A DNA stretch of 64,000 bases from Manis javanica (taxonomy: Eukaryota > Chordata > Mammalia > Pholidota > Manidae), in NCBI RefSeq assembly GCF_040802235.1, contig NC_133158.1, forward strand, positions 11,186,001 through 11,250,000, read 5' to 3'. The position numbers and the translations under genes were made by a program. Below are positions 1 through 12,429 of the stretch, piece after piece. Position 1 is the first letter of the stretch. The number at the start of each line of letters is the position of its first letter. The notes below the pieces were generated by a model, which saw nothing but the letters and a program-made list of their open reading frames with translations, did no database searches and had not been told where the DNA came from.

Positions 1-199
1 TACACAGTGTATAGTTCTATTACATGAAACTCAAAATCAGGCAAAATGAGTCCATGGTGATAGTAATCAGAGCCAAGCTCCCTGCATGGGGCGACCATAC
101 CACCTGACGGGGAAATTTGAAAGCTGCCTGCTTCTGCACCAGGCCAGTCAAGGGCTGGACAATCAGCTTCCTGCTGGGCCCCACTGACACCACTTCTGT

Positions 200-476
200 G
201 GGGCAGTCAGAGCACTGCCTGATTGCATGGATGGAAGACCAGCTCCCTGTTTGACCTTGATAAACTCAGGAAGGGGATTGGGTTGGGGAGGGTGCATTTG
301 TTCTGTGGGTGTTTGGTTGATGTAGGGTAGACACTGCCCAAAATTTTTTTTATTGTTAGTCTGCTCTTTTGCTGGTCCTCTGGTTAGAGAGAGCACACTT
401 TTCTTGGAGCTTTTTGTCTGTACTGGTTGGCGGCATCCTGGCCTGGATACAGGAGAGGCAATAAAGAAGCTCAAGG
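200..476 (+). repeat. Possible LTR-like segment with polyadenylation signal
   Basis: This stretch has a G-rich middle, then a segment resembling the R/U5 end of a mammalian LTR, with AATAAA at 460-465. The U2 pseudogene begins 11 bases after that signal. The matching 5' LTR boundary and an internal retroviral region were not seen, and the family was not recognised. It could equally be unique sequence with a chance AATAAA. The 1-199 part holds nothing recognisable. Confidence 0.3.
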
Positions 477-657
477 ATTGCTTCTCAGCCTTTTGGCTAA
501 AATCAAGAGTAGTATCTGTTCTTATCAGTTTAATATCTGATATGTCCTCTATCTAAGGACAATATATTAAATCGATTTTTGGAGCAGGGAGATGGAATAG
601 GATCCTTCCAGTCCATCCATTGACCTGGAACTTCAGTACCTCTGGGAATGCTGCACC
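477..657 (+). pseudogene. RNU2: U2 spliceosomal snRNA retropseudogene
   Basis: The segment matches U2 snRNA along almost its whole length of about 188 nt. U2 pairs with the intron branch point in the spliceosome. The branch-point recognition stretch GTAGTAT, the stem-loop II region and the Sm-type site GATTTTTGGAGC are all readable. CpG sites of the functional RNA in the 5' half are changed: ATCG reads ATTG, CTCGG reads CTCAG, TACGTC reads TATGTC, and the next CpG is also lost. The 3' stem-loops carry substitutions and a short deletion. An A-rich stretch follows at about 668-679. Imperfect repeats of AAAGAAGCTCA flank the copy (463-474 and 681-690), as expected for L1-mediated retroposition. 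No proximal promoter element or 3' box was recognised. It is almost certainly non-functional. Confidence 0.92.
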
Positions 658-690
658 TCCTTAGGGGATAAAAAAAGGTCAAAGAACTCA

Positions 691-1573
691 TTGATGTGTC
701 ATTCCACAATTCCCAAGGTTCTTAGGGAGTCTGCCCTCTTCTTTGCACTTTTCAGAGTCTTCCTATGCTGTTTATTATGCTAAATCCAGAGATGTGTAGT
801 TGTAAGAAAGGGGGACCTGGATGAAGCAGGGCTACTCTTTGCACTGTTTGAGTTAGAGGCTCTATAAACTGTAAATCACTGTGATTATCGTTATGATTTT
901 GCCACTCACTTAGTGAAAGCAGCAGTATGGATCACCAAAAAGTTGCTGTCTCTGTGATTTTTTTCATTGTGCAGGAAGTTGCATTTTAATGGGTGTCTCA
1001 CAATTTTCCAGAGCCTCTGGTTTCAACGGTAATAGAGAACTTTTACTCTCTGTATCTGGGACAACCCATAACAGGAAATACATTGCCTCATTTTAACAAG
1101 TGTAGCCAGAAGAATAATAAAACTTTGCCAGGGAAACCCCAAACAGGAGCTCCTGACAGAGTAATACATTTTAACCCCATGTTGAAACAGCAGTATATTC
1201 ACCATTAAAGGGAAACACTAATGAATGTGTGAAGCGGATTTCTTTTAGATTGCATATTTTCTCATTTTATTGTATTTTACTTGAAAAAAGCTTTTTTGAA
1301 ATTATAAAAATCCATACCTATTGTTGAATCCAGACCTAAAAGCATTATATTAGGCACAACAGATTCAACAAAAAATTGTTTTGAAATATTTAAGTGAGTA
1401 AGAGATGCCCACATGTTCCAGTGGCTGCCCCTCCAATGGCTTTGATATCTCCATGAACGTCACTGAAGAGGGACCCCACGCTACTCATGGAGCCCTGTTA
1501 ATTCCCACCTCAAGAGCCCAGCATCATAATCTGAGTAGGTGACCACCGAGACCAGCCCTGTGATGATCCACAT
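691..1573. other. Unassigned sequence
   Basis: No recognisable gene, RNA or repeat was identified. Short open frames on both strands around 993-1208 lack any family resemblance. Confidence 0.5.
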
Positions 1574-1793
1574 CAGAGGACAGCAAACTCCAGTCCATGC
1601 GCCAGATGTGGCCCATCAGCTGCTTTTGTAAATAAGGTTTCATTGGAACACAGGCATTTTCATTCTTGGAGATACTAAAGCTGCTTTCAGTTACCTACAG
1701 CGCAGTTCAGGAGGGGTGCCAGCCTACATGGCCCCCAAAGCTAACATGTTTGCTGTGTGCCCCATTACAAATAAAGTTTTCTGACCACAGCTC
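1574..1793 (+). repeat. hAT-Charlie-type non-autonomous DNA transposon
   Basis: The segment contains the characteristic order CAGAGGACAGCAAACTCCAG, then the TTTGTAAATAAGGTTTCATTGG core, then a tail with ATAAAGTTTTCTGACC. This matches the old mammalian element family with terminal CAGGGGTCGGCAAACT and its inverted copy. The exact family name is not certain. A second copy of the same family enters at 63843. Confidence 0.75.
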
Positions 1794-1920
1794 TACATCC
1801 CACTTACCTCAGTCGCTGTTTCCTTCACTGGCTCCTCTTCATCTTCCTGATTTATGAACCCCAGAATCTTCAAGGGCTTACTTCCTAGACACCCCTTCAT
1901 CTCTCATTTACTCTTTGGGT

Positions 1921-2100
1921 CAATGGTTCTCAATCCTAGCTGCTTTTAAAAATCATAGGGAAAGCTTTTTTTAAATATTGATATATTGATGTCACTGCCA
2001 GATACTTTGATTTAATTAGTGTGGGTAGGGCTCAGTCCTCAGAATTTTCTGAGAGCTCCCCTGGTGATCATAGCTGTACAGGCAGGATTGGCAACAATTA
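1921..2100 (+). repeat. MER5-type hAT element
   Basis: It starts with CAATGGTTCTCAATCCTAGC, close to the MER5 terminus CAGTGGTTCTCAA. It contains a degenerate GGGCTCAGTCCTCAGAATTTTCTG core and ends in a decayed inverted terminus. This is an ancient non-autonomous DNA transposon. Confidence 0.65.
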
Positions 2101-2149
2101 CTCTAGGTGGTTTGTCTTGTCTCAAGGCTTTATATTAACTGCCCATCAA

Positions 2150-3250
2150 TAACTCCCCGATTCTGTCTCCAGTCCCAATATCTCCCCTGAATTCCACAGT
2201 CACATAGCCAACTATTTTGCTGACATTTCCACTTGGATTTCTAATAGGCATCTCAAACCTAACACATCTAAATCAAACTCAGGATTTCCTCTCACACTGT
2301 TCCTCCTCGTCTCAGCAAACAGTATTCCATTCTTTCAGTCACTCAGGACAAAAACCTTGGAGTCATTCTTGATTCCTCCCTTTTGCTTATGTTCCATTTC
2401 TAATCCATTAGCAAATCCTATTGCATCTTCAAAACATATGAGAATCCAACCACTTACTCCCATTACCACTTGAGCCAAGCCATAATCATCTCTCATGGGA
2501 TTGTCACAATGGCCTCCTAGTTTCTGCCCTTTGCTCCCTACAGTCTGTGTTAAAACAGAAGTCAGAATGACTGTGATAGAACATGAGTCAAATCAAATCA
2601 CTACTCTGTTCAAGTCTGCTAATGGCTTTCCATTTTTCTTAGAGTAAAGACCAGTCATTACATTGGCCTCAAAGCCTGAGAACCCAGCTACCTGTCCCCT
2701 TTCCCTCCATCTTTGCATCCCAGCTTGTTTCTCCTCAATCACTCTGATTGAGCCATGCTGCACTCCTGGACATTCCCTAAACACATTTTCTTCCCCAGAA
2801 CACTTGCCCCTTCTGCCTAGAGAGCTTGCCCCCACTCCCAGATATCCCCATGGCTCCTTCCCAAATACCGCCTTGCCAGGCATGCTTGCTTTGACTGTAA
2901 ATTCTGAAATAGCTTTCCTAAATATTTTCCTCCCTCTTATCTTGCTTTATTTTTTATTCCAAGGGCACTTTCATATGATAGTTATTTGTTTGTTAATGCT
3001 TTATCTTCCCTCACTAAAATGTATGTTACAATTAGAGCACAACTGCTGTGGTTCACACCCCAGGGGCTGCACATGATTGTCTATGTGAATGTGCCCCTGA
3101 CAATTGTGCAGTGCACACCCTGAGCACCTGCATGAGGTAACCTTGTATTAAAACAAAGTGTTTAGTTTAGTTCACTGATCTATTTCCAGGGCTTTGTACA
3201 GTGCTTGATGCAAAGTAGTCTCTCAATAATGTTTCTTAGATGAATAGTTG
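2150..3250 (+). repeat. L2 LINE fragment, 3' half
   Basis: The order of L2 3' coding remnants is clear: CCTTGGAGTCATTCTTGATT near 2357, the AAGCCATAATCATCTCTC block near 2480, the TCACTACTCTGTTCAAG block near 2600, then the TAAAATGTATGTTACA and CAGTGCTTGATGCAAAGTAG end modules. A short unrelated stretch lies at about 3040-3170. A 137-codon frame at 2663-3076 sits inside this repeat and is not a gene. Confidence 0.85.
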
Positions 3251-3568
3251 AATATGTGTTAGAGTTTTGCCTTGATGGATATCCATGAAAAAAGATGCTA
3301 GCAGCTACTTTTCTATACTGTTTACCATATAAATATTATCCTTTTTGATAGTTTTATATAACTGAGAAAGGTTTTTTCCTTCATCTTTTATTATTTTCTC
3401 ATATGAATTCCTATTTTCCTTTTGCTTTTTTTCATGGGCAAGATGAAGTCTTCAACCGGTTATTTGACTAGCTAGCAACCCCTACTATTTATTATCACTG
3501 AAATTCCAATTTAAAAAAATGATACTCTTTAAATGGCATCATAAATATATTTATATTATTTATATCTA
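3251..3568. other. Unassigned AT-rich sequence
   Basis: Nothing recognisable was identified. Confidence 0.5.
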
Positions 3569-3665
3569 TATATTGGACTGAAAGTGCCATAGATGTAAGG
3601 ATTTTGTTTGGTTCACATCCTGACCCATATTAGGTGCTCAGTAAATACTGGTTAAAGGAAGAAAG
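3569..3665 (+). repeat. L2 3' terminal fragment
   Basis: It carries the L2 terminal pattern: a decayed GTAAGG...TTTTGTTTGGTTCAC, then AGGTGCTCAGTAAATACTGG. It ends in a short purine-rich tail. Confidence 0.6.
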
Positions 3666-3894
3666 GAAAGAAGGAGAGATGGATATAGTACAGCTCACAG
3701 GGGTCAAAAAGTTGTTACTAAACTAGCTGGAGGCTTGCCTATTAGTGCATCTGATTCACACAGACAGTGAGAATAGAGTATGTGCTCCTTTATATGGGTT
3801 GACTGTCTTCATCAATCAAATTCCAAAGATTGTTTCCAAATATTCATATCTGTACAAAAAAATCTAAATACAACATGTAATTGCTAAAATCATA

Positions 3895-4560
<666 letters not shown>

Positions 4561-7244
4561 TAATTATTTTAAGAGGAACTTGACAAAACAGCTTGAGTCA
4601 CAAATGTAGTTAAGAAAATGTATTTCAGAGTCATACTGATCTTGCCATAAATATCAGTACAGCTACTTTCAAAAAAAATCATATATATCTGATGTTTTTG
4701 AAATAGAATTAATAGGGATAGTCAGAATTTTATTTGAAAACATGACTTTAATAAATATCCACTTATATAATCTAACTTGTTGAATAATACAGTGAAAAAC
4801 TTCAATGCCATTATATAATTAGGAACATTATCATGTAAATATTAGGTCTGAACATAGGTCCTTTGCAGCAAATAAAACTGTAGGTTTTAGCATGCTGGAA
4901 ATCACATTGATTTTGTTTGTTTATTTTTATTATACATTGTATTTATATTGATTATCTTGATGAATTTCTTGGTTGTTGTTTTGATAATGTGCTTCCTTTT
5001 CTTTTTCATTTCTACTTTGAAAAGAAGTATCCCTGGAGTTTAAACACTAGAATGGACAGAAGTCAATACTTCCCAAAAGCCTGAGAAGATATTTTTCTCT
5101 TCCATTGCCAGTGGATTATGGTCTGCTACAGAAAAAAAAAATCTTCTTTATGATTATAAATGGAAGAACAAACAAACTGATACATAGGAAAGGAAGGATT
5201 GATTGTTCAACACAGATGGAAAAAAAAGTCATATTTTGTAAAAATCTTTTCAGTGTCTCTACATTGCTTGAATTATGCATCATGCACCTTTTCATAAAAT
5301 GTCACCAATGTCTTTTCTCCAGTCAGCTTGTAAATGCTATATCTGTTAAATTACTTGTCTTGAGCCACATAATTGCATACTCTAGGCAACTCATTTTCCA
5401 GATGCTAGAGGAAAGAAACTCAGTCTCAAAATTATACCTTCTGATCTATGGATAAGGGGAAAAAGTCTTATATATACTGTCACTTTTCCTCAGAAAAACT
5501 GCCATCTCTTTAAAAAACATTGTTGAAAGCAGTAAATGATGCAGAACAACAAGCTGTCAGAGGGGAGACAAGGGATATTTTAAGAACTTGCATAACATTT
5601 GTAGAAATTCTCGGTATTGGAGTAGACATCATAATCTTGAGAAAGGTTGCACTGAATTCAAATGACTGATCTTTACATGGATGGAGAGGCATTTTTGCCC
5701 TAAAGGGAAAATTTTCTTCCGTAGAAAGGAACTCTGTTCAATTTGTGCCTTTCCTATATATGTTTTTTGCTTCAAACAGATTGTTATAACAACAAAAAAG
5801 TATGGTAACTGATAATATTTTAATCTTTTTATCTTAATTCCTTTAGTCAACTCAAGAACGAAAGACTAAACATCGCTGGGGCATTGAGAGTGGGGGTGGT
5901 GATGAGGTGAGAAATATTTTTTCCTGGAAGAGGCCAAAGAAAAAAAAGAATGCAATTAATGAATACTTTGTAATTTGAACAATGAAGAAAAATGTCCAGA
6001 GGGGAGTAAATTCAAATGGGAAAAAAGTGGTTTCTTCTTTTAACACATTCTCTATCTTTAATATAAACATTTAATTAACTGCTTTATCTTCCAGTGAGAA
6101 AAAGAAAAATAGACTGAAAGAATAAATACTAAATCATCCTAAAGTCGACCAGGAATGAAATACTAAATAAAGCTATCAAGAACACGGCTTGCACTTAAAA
6201 AAAAAAAGATGTATAGAACTAAAATGAGATGAGAACATTTTCCTTATTTCCTACTTTAATTAACCAACCTGAGCCAGTAGCAAGATAATCTGAGTTCAAA
6301 GTATTTAAGGAGACTGAAAATTATAGCCTCTATCTGTGAGATTCTTCTTACACTGGTGGGCATTAAAGAAAACAATCTCAAACAACGAGAAGTCTATCAT
6401 TTCTCAATCAAGCTTTCTACCTTTGTAGCATGGGTTTTATCTGAAAGTATCTATACATATTATAGTTGCTGGATTGAATAAAACAAAGGAGAAGTATCTA
6501 TAAAGCTAATGTTGCTGAGTAATTTAAATGATAACTAAGTTTTGAATGGCATTTCTATTTCTGTTTTGCTGATTCAATGATGCAAGTAGATACTAAGTCT
6601 AAAACTTTAATTGCTTTTGAGGATAAACCTATCAGTGATTTTTACCTAATTCTTTTCTGACCTAGATATAGTTATAAATATCCTATATGAAAATGCATTT
6701 CCTTTCTCTTCACTCCCACACTCATGCACACACACAAACTCACATACCCATTCATGGTTAAGTACAGGGTTTGCAAACTCACTGACAAGGCCAGCAACAT
6801 AATGGAGGAGAAAAAGCTCCATATGAGACAATATGGAGTAGTGAGGACTGTAGAAAACTTGATTGAACAGATCACTTGAGGGGGTGTAGCTGTTAATTAT
6901 TTCCAGTCAATTACTGATACACAGGAATTTAACTCAGTATTGCAACATCCTTTTATTTTGCAAGAGAAGTCATGAATCCATGTTTTATGAACTGTCCCAA
7001 TGTTTACATACTGTCAATCCAACTAAATAAACAAAGAAACAGATAAGCAAACAGAACATCTTCTTCACTAAAAACTTTTATCTGTAGGCTTTATTTAATC
7101 AGTTCCTTACCAGAATGTTGATTCTAGCTTGGCAGACAATATCAGGAGGCTTAGATTTCAATTTCCCCTTTCTATACCCTAGCTGGGAGGGCTTGGACAA
7201 GTCCTATAAGATAATGGATTTGCACCAGAAACACAAACTGATTT
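4561..7244. other. Unassigned sequence
   Basis: No gene or confidently named repeat was seen. The longest open frame (5105-5455, + strand, 116 codons) has no recognisable domain, low-complexity codon use and no Kozak or exon context. It looks like chance. Confidence 0.5.
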
Positions 7245-7375
7245 GACATATTAGAGTGTAAGAGAGTTTAGAGAACATATTATCCCATCCATTTATTTTA
7301 AAGAGGAAGATGTTGAAATCACTGATTTATATATGAGGTCCTAGAGGAAAATAATGTCAGAGCTGACACTAGAAA
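7245..7375 (-). repeat. MIR-like SINE fragment
   Basis: It shows a degenerate core of the CCATTTTACAGAGGAGGAAAC type followed by GTCAGAGCTGACACTAG, in the antisense orientation of MIR-related elements. It is heavily decayed. Confidence 0.45.
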
Positions 7376-8874
7376 CATGGCTTCAGACTCACAGTCCAGG
7401 GAGCTACTCAATGAGAATATTAAGGTCAAAGGGGATGTAATCATGACTATAGCTTTCAGTTTTAAAAAATTCATTTTTTTAAGTACTGCTAGAGGATTGG
7501 GTCTATTCTGTACCTACCCAGCCTACACCATAGTCCATATCTTATCCTCAAATACATGTTGAATGAATGAATGAAGAAATAAAGAAATAAATCATGGTAT
7601 TCAGGACAAAAAGGTCAGCATTAAGAAGCCAGTGGCCAAAATAATAGAAGAAAGTTGTAGTTCAGGAATAAATAAACTGAACTCAGGTAAAATGCCTTAT
7701 AGTTCATTACAAACATTAAAACAGACAAAACAAAAACTCTTTCCTGATGAATCTCTGATTTAGAGCTGAATAGCAATATAGTTTTTCCTAGATCTGATTT
7801 CTGGTTGCTCCTTACTAATGCTAGAAATTCAATTTATCGGCTACATCAGAGTGCCCTGCAGAGAAGTATAAGTCTCTGCTGAATGTAGGAGATTAAAAGA
7901 AACTTAATATTAAAGATGGTTTATATGATAGTTCACAGAAAATACAGCCAAGTCAAGTAAGCCCTTGCTTGCAGCTTTTTACAAACCAATTTTTTCAGGA
8001 AAAATGTATATACTTTATGGAGTTCTGGCCAGAATTTAATTCATGTTGTTCTTATATTCCCCATGAATGCCTGCTGCTGTCAAGCTCAAAACCTTGTCTA
8101 CTATCTTCCTCTCCAATTGGTCTACTGATTAATTTTTCATTTTTATGAAAAACTGAAATGTAAGATGAATAAGATAAGCGTCCGATTCTTATGAAGTTAG
8201 GGATTTATTTGAAGTATTTTATCAAGTATCAAGCAGAATGTATAAACTATTCACATGACAGTAAATGAGTATGATAAATTATGCTGTCAATGTTACAGTT
8301 TTGATGTAATAGGGCAGTTCCCCTGTATAAAATATTCCTTTTGCATAAAATTTTAACTACCACTTTTTCACCTTGTCCTCTAACATTCTTGTAAAATGGG
8401 GTGTCAGTAGAACATGTAAGGGAAGGTTGTGAATTTTATTTATGATTCGTTGGTGCTAGATTTGTAGGTATCTGGCTGAAAAGGTCAGGAGTGATTGGGT
8501 AGAAATAGATGGACTGTGACCCAGAACCATGGTCAGTGCCACTATACAACACCCATGTTGATTGTGGCTAAATCCAGTTTGAATGTTTGTGGAGCTTCTA
8601 TCAATTGTGGTAGAATCACAGAAACAGGGATTTTGAGTAGTGTCCTATCAGTGCAAACAGACTCTTCCACTAAGATGAGAAATGAATTTCAGTGGGTCAT
8701 TCAGGCCATTTCCTTTGTGTATGTGTTTGTTTTCAGGCCTCCTTTTCTCTCCATATGCAATTCTAAGGAGATATTTCAACTCACTGAATATCTATTAGTT
8801 GGTCTATGTGTGCCCTATTCTGAGACACAACTGGCTACTCTTGGAAGTCACAAAACTTTCTTTGTGAAAGCAAT
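7376..8874. other. Unassigned sequence
   Basis: No recognisable repeat or gene. An open frame of 139 codons at 8495-8914 (+) runs into a MIR fragment and shows no known domain. It is most likely chance. Confidence 0.5.
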
Positions 8875-9045
8875 TAACTTTTTGAACACTTACCACATGC
8901 TAGGTAGGCACTAGGCATTAATTTCCACGTATAATCTCACTTGTCTTGTAATAAAACTATCTCAGTTTGGGTCTATCATCATCTTCCTTTAGTCTAAGAT
9001 TTAGGTTAAATCATTTGCCTAATCCAGGTCCAACTATAAAACCTA
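8875..9045 (-). repeat. MIR SINE, antisense
   Basis: It has the antisense MIR pattern: TTTTTGAACACTTACCACATGC, ATAATCTCACTTG, then a decayed CAGTTTGGGTCTATCATCATC and AAATCATTTGCCTAATCC. Confidence 0.65.
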
Positions 9046-10032
9046 AAATGTTAACTTCTTTTCAAGGTTTTGATTTCATTTTTTAGCTTCCTGATAAAGA
9101 GTAGGGGCTCAGTAATTGTCAGAACATTATCATCACTCATTTCAGCCATAAAGATAAACTCTGGAAAAATACTCGTGTGTCTACTTGAATCTGGCAGACA
9201 GCCTCAAGTGTGTTCTCTGCCCTAGGTCCCTAATCCCTTTGGCTTTGTGTCCGTGGAGATTTGTGCTGTTTTGTCAGTCACAGCTCACTGTTGACTCAGA
9301 TATTTCTCCCAGCCACCAAAATCCCCTATCCTTTTTAAATACAGATTACTGAGAAGTCTTATTTTCTCCCTCCTCTAGTCACAGAAATATAACTCCTGAA
9401 TGTAAGTGTTGATGCTTAGCTTCATTAAGAATATTCATATAATTCTTCTGATCTTTGTTCTTTTATAAAGTTTAGACAGATCCAAGAATTATGATGTTTC
9501 AGTCACTTTCCTGATCCTGAATAGCAAACATCCATGTAATGGATATTGGTCATTTTTTGTATCACCCAGTTTGAACATGATTTGTACTTGGGGTAAATCA
9601 TTTGTCTGAATCAAGCTGGAAGCAGAGGCCCCAGCCTCCTACTATAGAACTCAAGGAGGCAGAGCCCCTCTTTTTGACTCTGCCAGCTGAGGTAAGGCCT
9701 ATGATTGGGACTTGCCATTCACATGATCTGGCCAGGACCTTAGAATTTTAGGAGAATGATATGGAGATGCAAGGATAATGTGAACATATGGAGGTGGCAG
9801 TGTGGAAAATGCAGCTTTGAAGGGCCAAGGTGTGGGGTTGGCACCTGTGCCAGTTTCATGGCATAGCCTTGCTAGTTCCTGATGCCTATGATTCTTTAGT
9901 CCCTGAGCTTCTACAGAGTTTGTTCTTCAGCCTTCATGTAAACTTCCACCCAAAACTCCCCTTGGTGCTAAAGTAGCCAGAGTCAGTTTTCAGATCTTTA
10001 AATTGAAAAGATACAGGTCTCTTCTTTTCTTC
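9046..10032. other. Unassigned sequence
   Basis: A G-rich, gene-poor interval. The 9590-9970 part has the look of an old, unnamed interspersed repeat, but no family could be assigned. Confidence 0.4.
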
Positions 10033-10835
10033 TCCACTGTTATTTGCCTGGGGTGAGGATCCGTCATCTCACAAGTGGACCACTGCAACAGCCTCCTGCC
10101 TGGCTCCCTGCCTCCTGCCTGGCTCCCTGCCTCCACGCCCCCATCCATCATGTTCTAGCCTCCTGCAGCCAGCCCTCTTAGGCCATCAGTCACAACTGCA
10201 ATTCAGATTAGGCTGTTCATGGCATCAAACCCTGCAGTGGCTTTCCATCACTTTAAGACGAAAGCCTCAGTCTCTTACCTTGGTCACTTCCATTTTAAAC
10301 CTCACATCCCATCACCTACTCCCACACTCCAGCTGTAGGAGCCCCACTGATACTCCATTACACTGATACTACTCCCACTTCTGAGCCTTTGTGCTTTTAG
10401 GGTTGCTAGATTTAAAAAGCTCTTTCGTTGCCAGAGATACAAAAAAATTTGTTTATTTGAAATCCATATTTAACCAGACAGCCTGTATTTTTGTTTGCTA
10501 AATCTGGAAAGTCACTACTTGCTAGTCCTTGGCCTTGCCCCATTCTCTTTTACTTCCTCAGCGTGTCCTCACTAAATCTCTGTCTAAAGATGCCACCCCT
10601 ACTGGTCACTCTGTCTTTACACTCAATTTATCAAAGTACTTATATTCTCTGAAGTTACTCTATACTTCGATTTGTGATTATTTGTAGCCGTACCTACTTT
10701 GGATGTGTCTCAACTAGAAAGTGAATTCTGTATGGACAGTGCCCTGGACTGCTTTGGACCTTGTTGTACTCTAATACCTAGAACTGTGTACAGTATGCAG
10801 TAAATGCTCAATAAATACATATTGAATAGCAAATG
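10033..10835 (+). repeat. L2 LINE fragment interrupted by a nested DNA element
   Basis: The L2 modules are TGGACCACTGCAACAGCCTCC, then CCTGCAGTGGCTTTCCATCA. After an interruption come CTGTCTTTACACTC, CAACTAGAAAGTGAATTCTG and the terminal ATGCAGTAAATGCTCAATAA. A 19 bp unit is perfectly duplicated at 10092-10110 and 10111-10129. Confidence 0.8.
10399..10513. mobile_element. Small palindromic DNA transposon nested in L2
   Basis: It starts GGTTGCTAGATTTAAAA and ends with the near-inverse TTTGCTAAATCTGG. The interior is a near-palindrome around TTTGAAATCCATATTTAACC. This fits the mammalian non-autonomous elements with GGGTTGCCAGAT termini. Continuous L2 on both sides shows that it inserted after the L2. 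Confidence 0.65.
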
Positions 10836-11884
10836 AAATTAATGTCTGGCAGCAAGCCAAAAGATAACCCCCAATTCAATGATTTTATGTAAAAGCTTTA
10901 TCCTTTAATTTAGTTTTTAATAGTGTGCCACCCTAGAACTCAAAAAATAATCTATAAAAATAAGAAATTCTAGACATCTATATAAGTCACAATGAGGCCT
11001 ATTACCCAGCATCTATGGTTGTGTCAGTAGGAATGCTCAACAGGATACTGACTCCTAGGAAGCTATGTGTAGCTTCTTTCCTCAATGAAAGCAGGATAAT
11101 ACACCATTTTTCAAATCTAATTTGGTTTATATTCTTCATCTGAAATGCAAGATGGACACAATGAAGACATGGCTTGTTGTTTTCATATTTCTGCTTGAAC
11201 AGTGAACTGACTTGAAAAGGACCTCTCATTGTTCCATTCACTTTTCTGACGACTTGAATGTTCCTTGTGTTACTTCCAAGATGATGAATGGGACCCAAGG
11301 GCCTCTTGAGCTTATCACACAGGGAGGCATCTGTTTTTTCCCTTTTCAGCATAGCCTCATAAAAGCTACTGGCACTTTGATAGAGTTAGGTATCTAGCTG
11401 GAGGCTTATAAACCTGGGAAAATGAGTTTGTATTTTACAATGTAGACATGCATATTTTTATTAATTTGGAGAACAGATTCTCCTAGGAGAAACAGATTCT
11501 GCTTGAGTTGTCTGCTAGTCTTTCAATTGTTCTGAATTCTCAGGCTTAAATTTTTTTTGACTACAGCTGCAATGGTTACAGAGAGATGCAGCCTTTCTGT
11601 AAGTTTAGGAAGGCTGGAGCCAGACATGAGGTGAAATTGAGAAGACACATCACTGTGACAAGAATCCCAACCAGACCTGAGAGAGGCAGAAAAGTAGAGG
11701 GAGGAAGGGAGAGAAATAGAAAAAGAAAGAGGAGAGAGAGGGAAGAATTACTGATATTGTAACTGAGAAGTCCAAAGGTAAATCTGGTTCAGGAATGATT
11801 TGATCCAGGGGTTCAAATGAATCCATCTCACTGTTTTTGTCTCTAAGTTCCACTTCTTTCCTCTTTGGCTCCATTTTCAATAAG
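10836..11884. other. Unassigned sequence with a purine-rich tract
   Basis: No gene was recognised. A GA-rich stretch lies at about 11690-11750. Open frames at 11002-11352 and 11650-11931 (- strand) show no family features. Confidence 0.5.
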
Positions 11885-12230
11885 GTTGTTCCTAAAATGG
11901 TGGCAGGCATGATGGCTGCCAATCTCTCCAACTATCCATTTTATCCAGCTAGTGACCTCAGAGAATAAATAAGAACCCCTTTTTGCTGATTTTATCAAAT
12001 GTCCCAGAGCTGATTCTCATTGGTCTAACTTGATTCAAGTACCTATCTCTGAAGAAATCACTATCACTAAGGGGATGGGATATACAGATTGGCCAGTCCT
12101 AGGTCAACTCCTGTCCCTTGATCAGACAGTAATGTAAACTCTACCCCCGTCATACTGACTGTGAGTGGGGAAGGGATGATTTATTGAAGAAATTTAGGGT
12201 GCTGTTTCTAAACAGAGAGGGAATGATTCT
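11885..12230 (+). repeat. Ancient interspersed repeat with CTCTGATTGG-type motifs
   Basis: It contains GATTCTCATTGGTCTAACTTG, an AGAAATCACTATCACTAAGG block and ACAGATTGGCCAGTCC, in the order known from an old mammalian-wide repeat. Other copies are probably at 19255, 53140 and (inverted) 60540. The family name is not certain. Confidence 0.5.
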
Positions 12231-12429
12231 ATAGCCTTCTTCCCACATTCTCATCCCTTTCCTCACAATATTCTACTGCTCATAAACTAAAAATAATGTT
12301 CCAATATCTCAGTGAATTTGGGGAAGTCAGATGCTGCCATCACTTCATTGCACCAAAAATGATACTGCAAATGTGTTAATGTAAACCAGACAAGACATAA
12401 AGCCAGCTTTCAAAACAGTGGATATCAAC

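Noticed and set aside
477-657. Functional U2 snRNA gene
   Set aside because: Lost CpG sites, deletions in the 3' stem-loops, an A-rich tail and flanking repeats indicate a retropseudogene.
2663-3076. 137-codon open frame
   Set aside because: It lies inside an ancient L2 fragment and is not in a conserved coding arrangement.
8495-8914. 139-codon open frame on the + strand
   Set aside because: No recognisable domain, and the end lies in a MIR fragment. Length is within chance expectation for 64 kb of six-frame AT-rich DNA.
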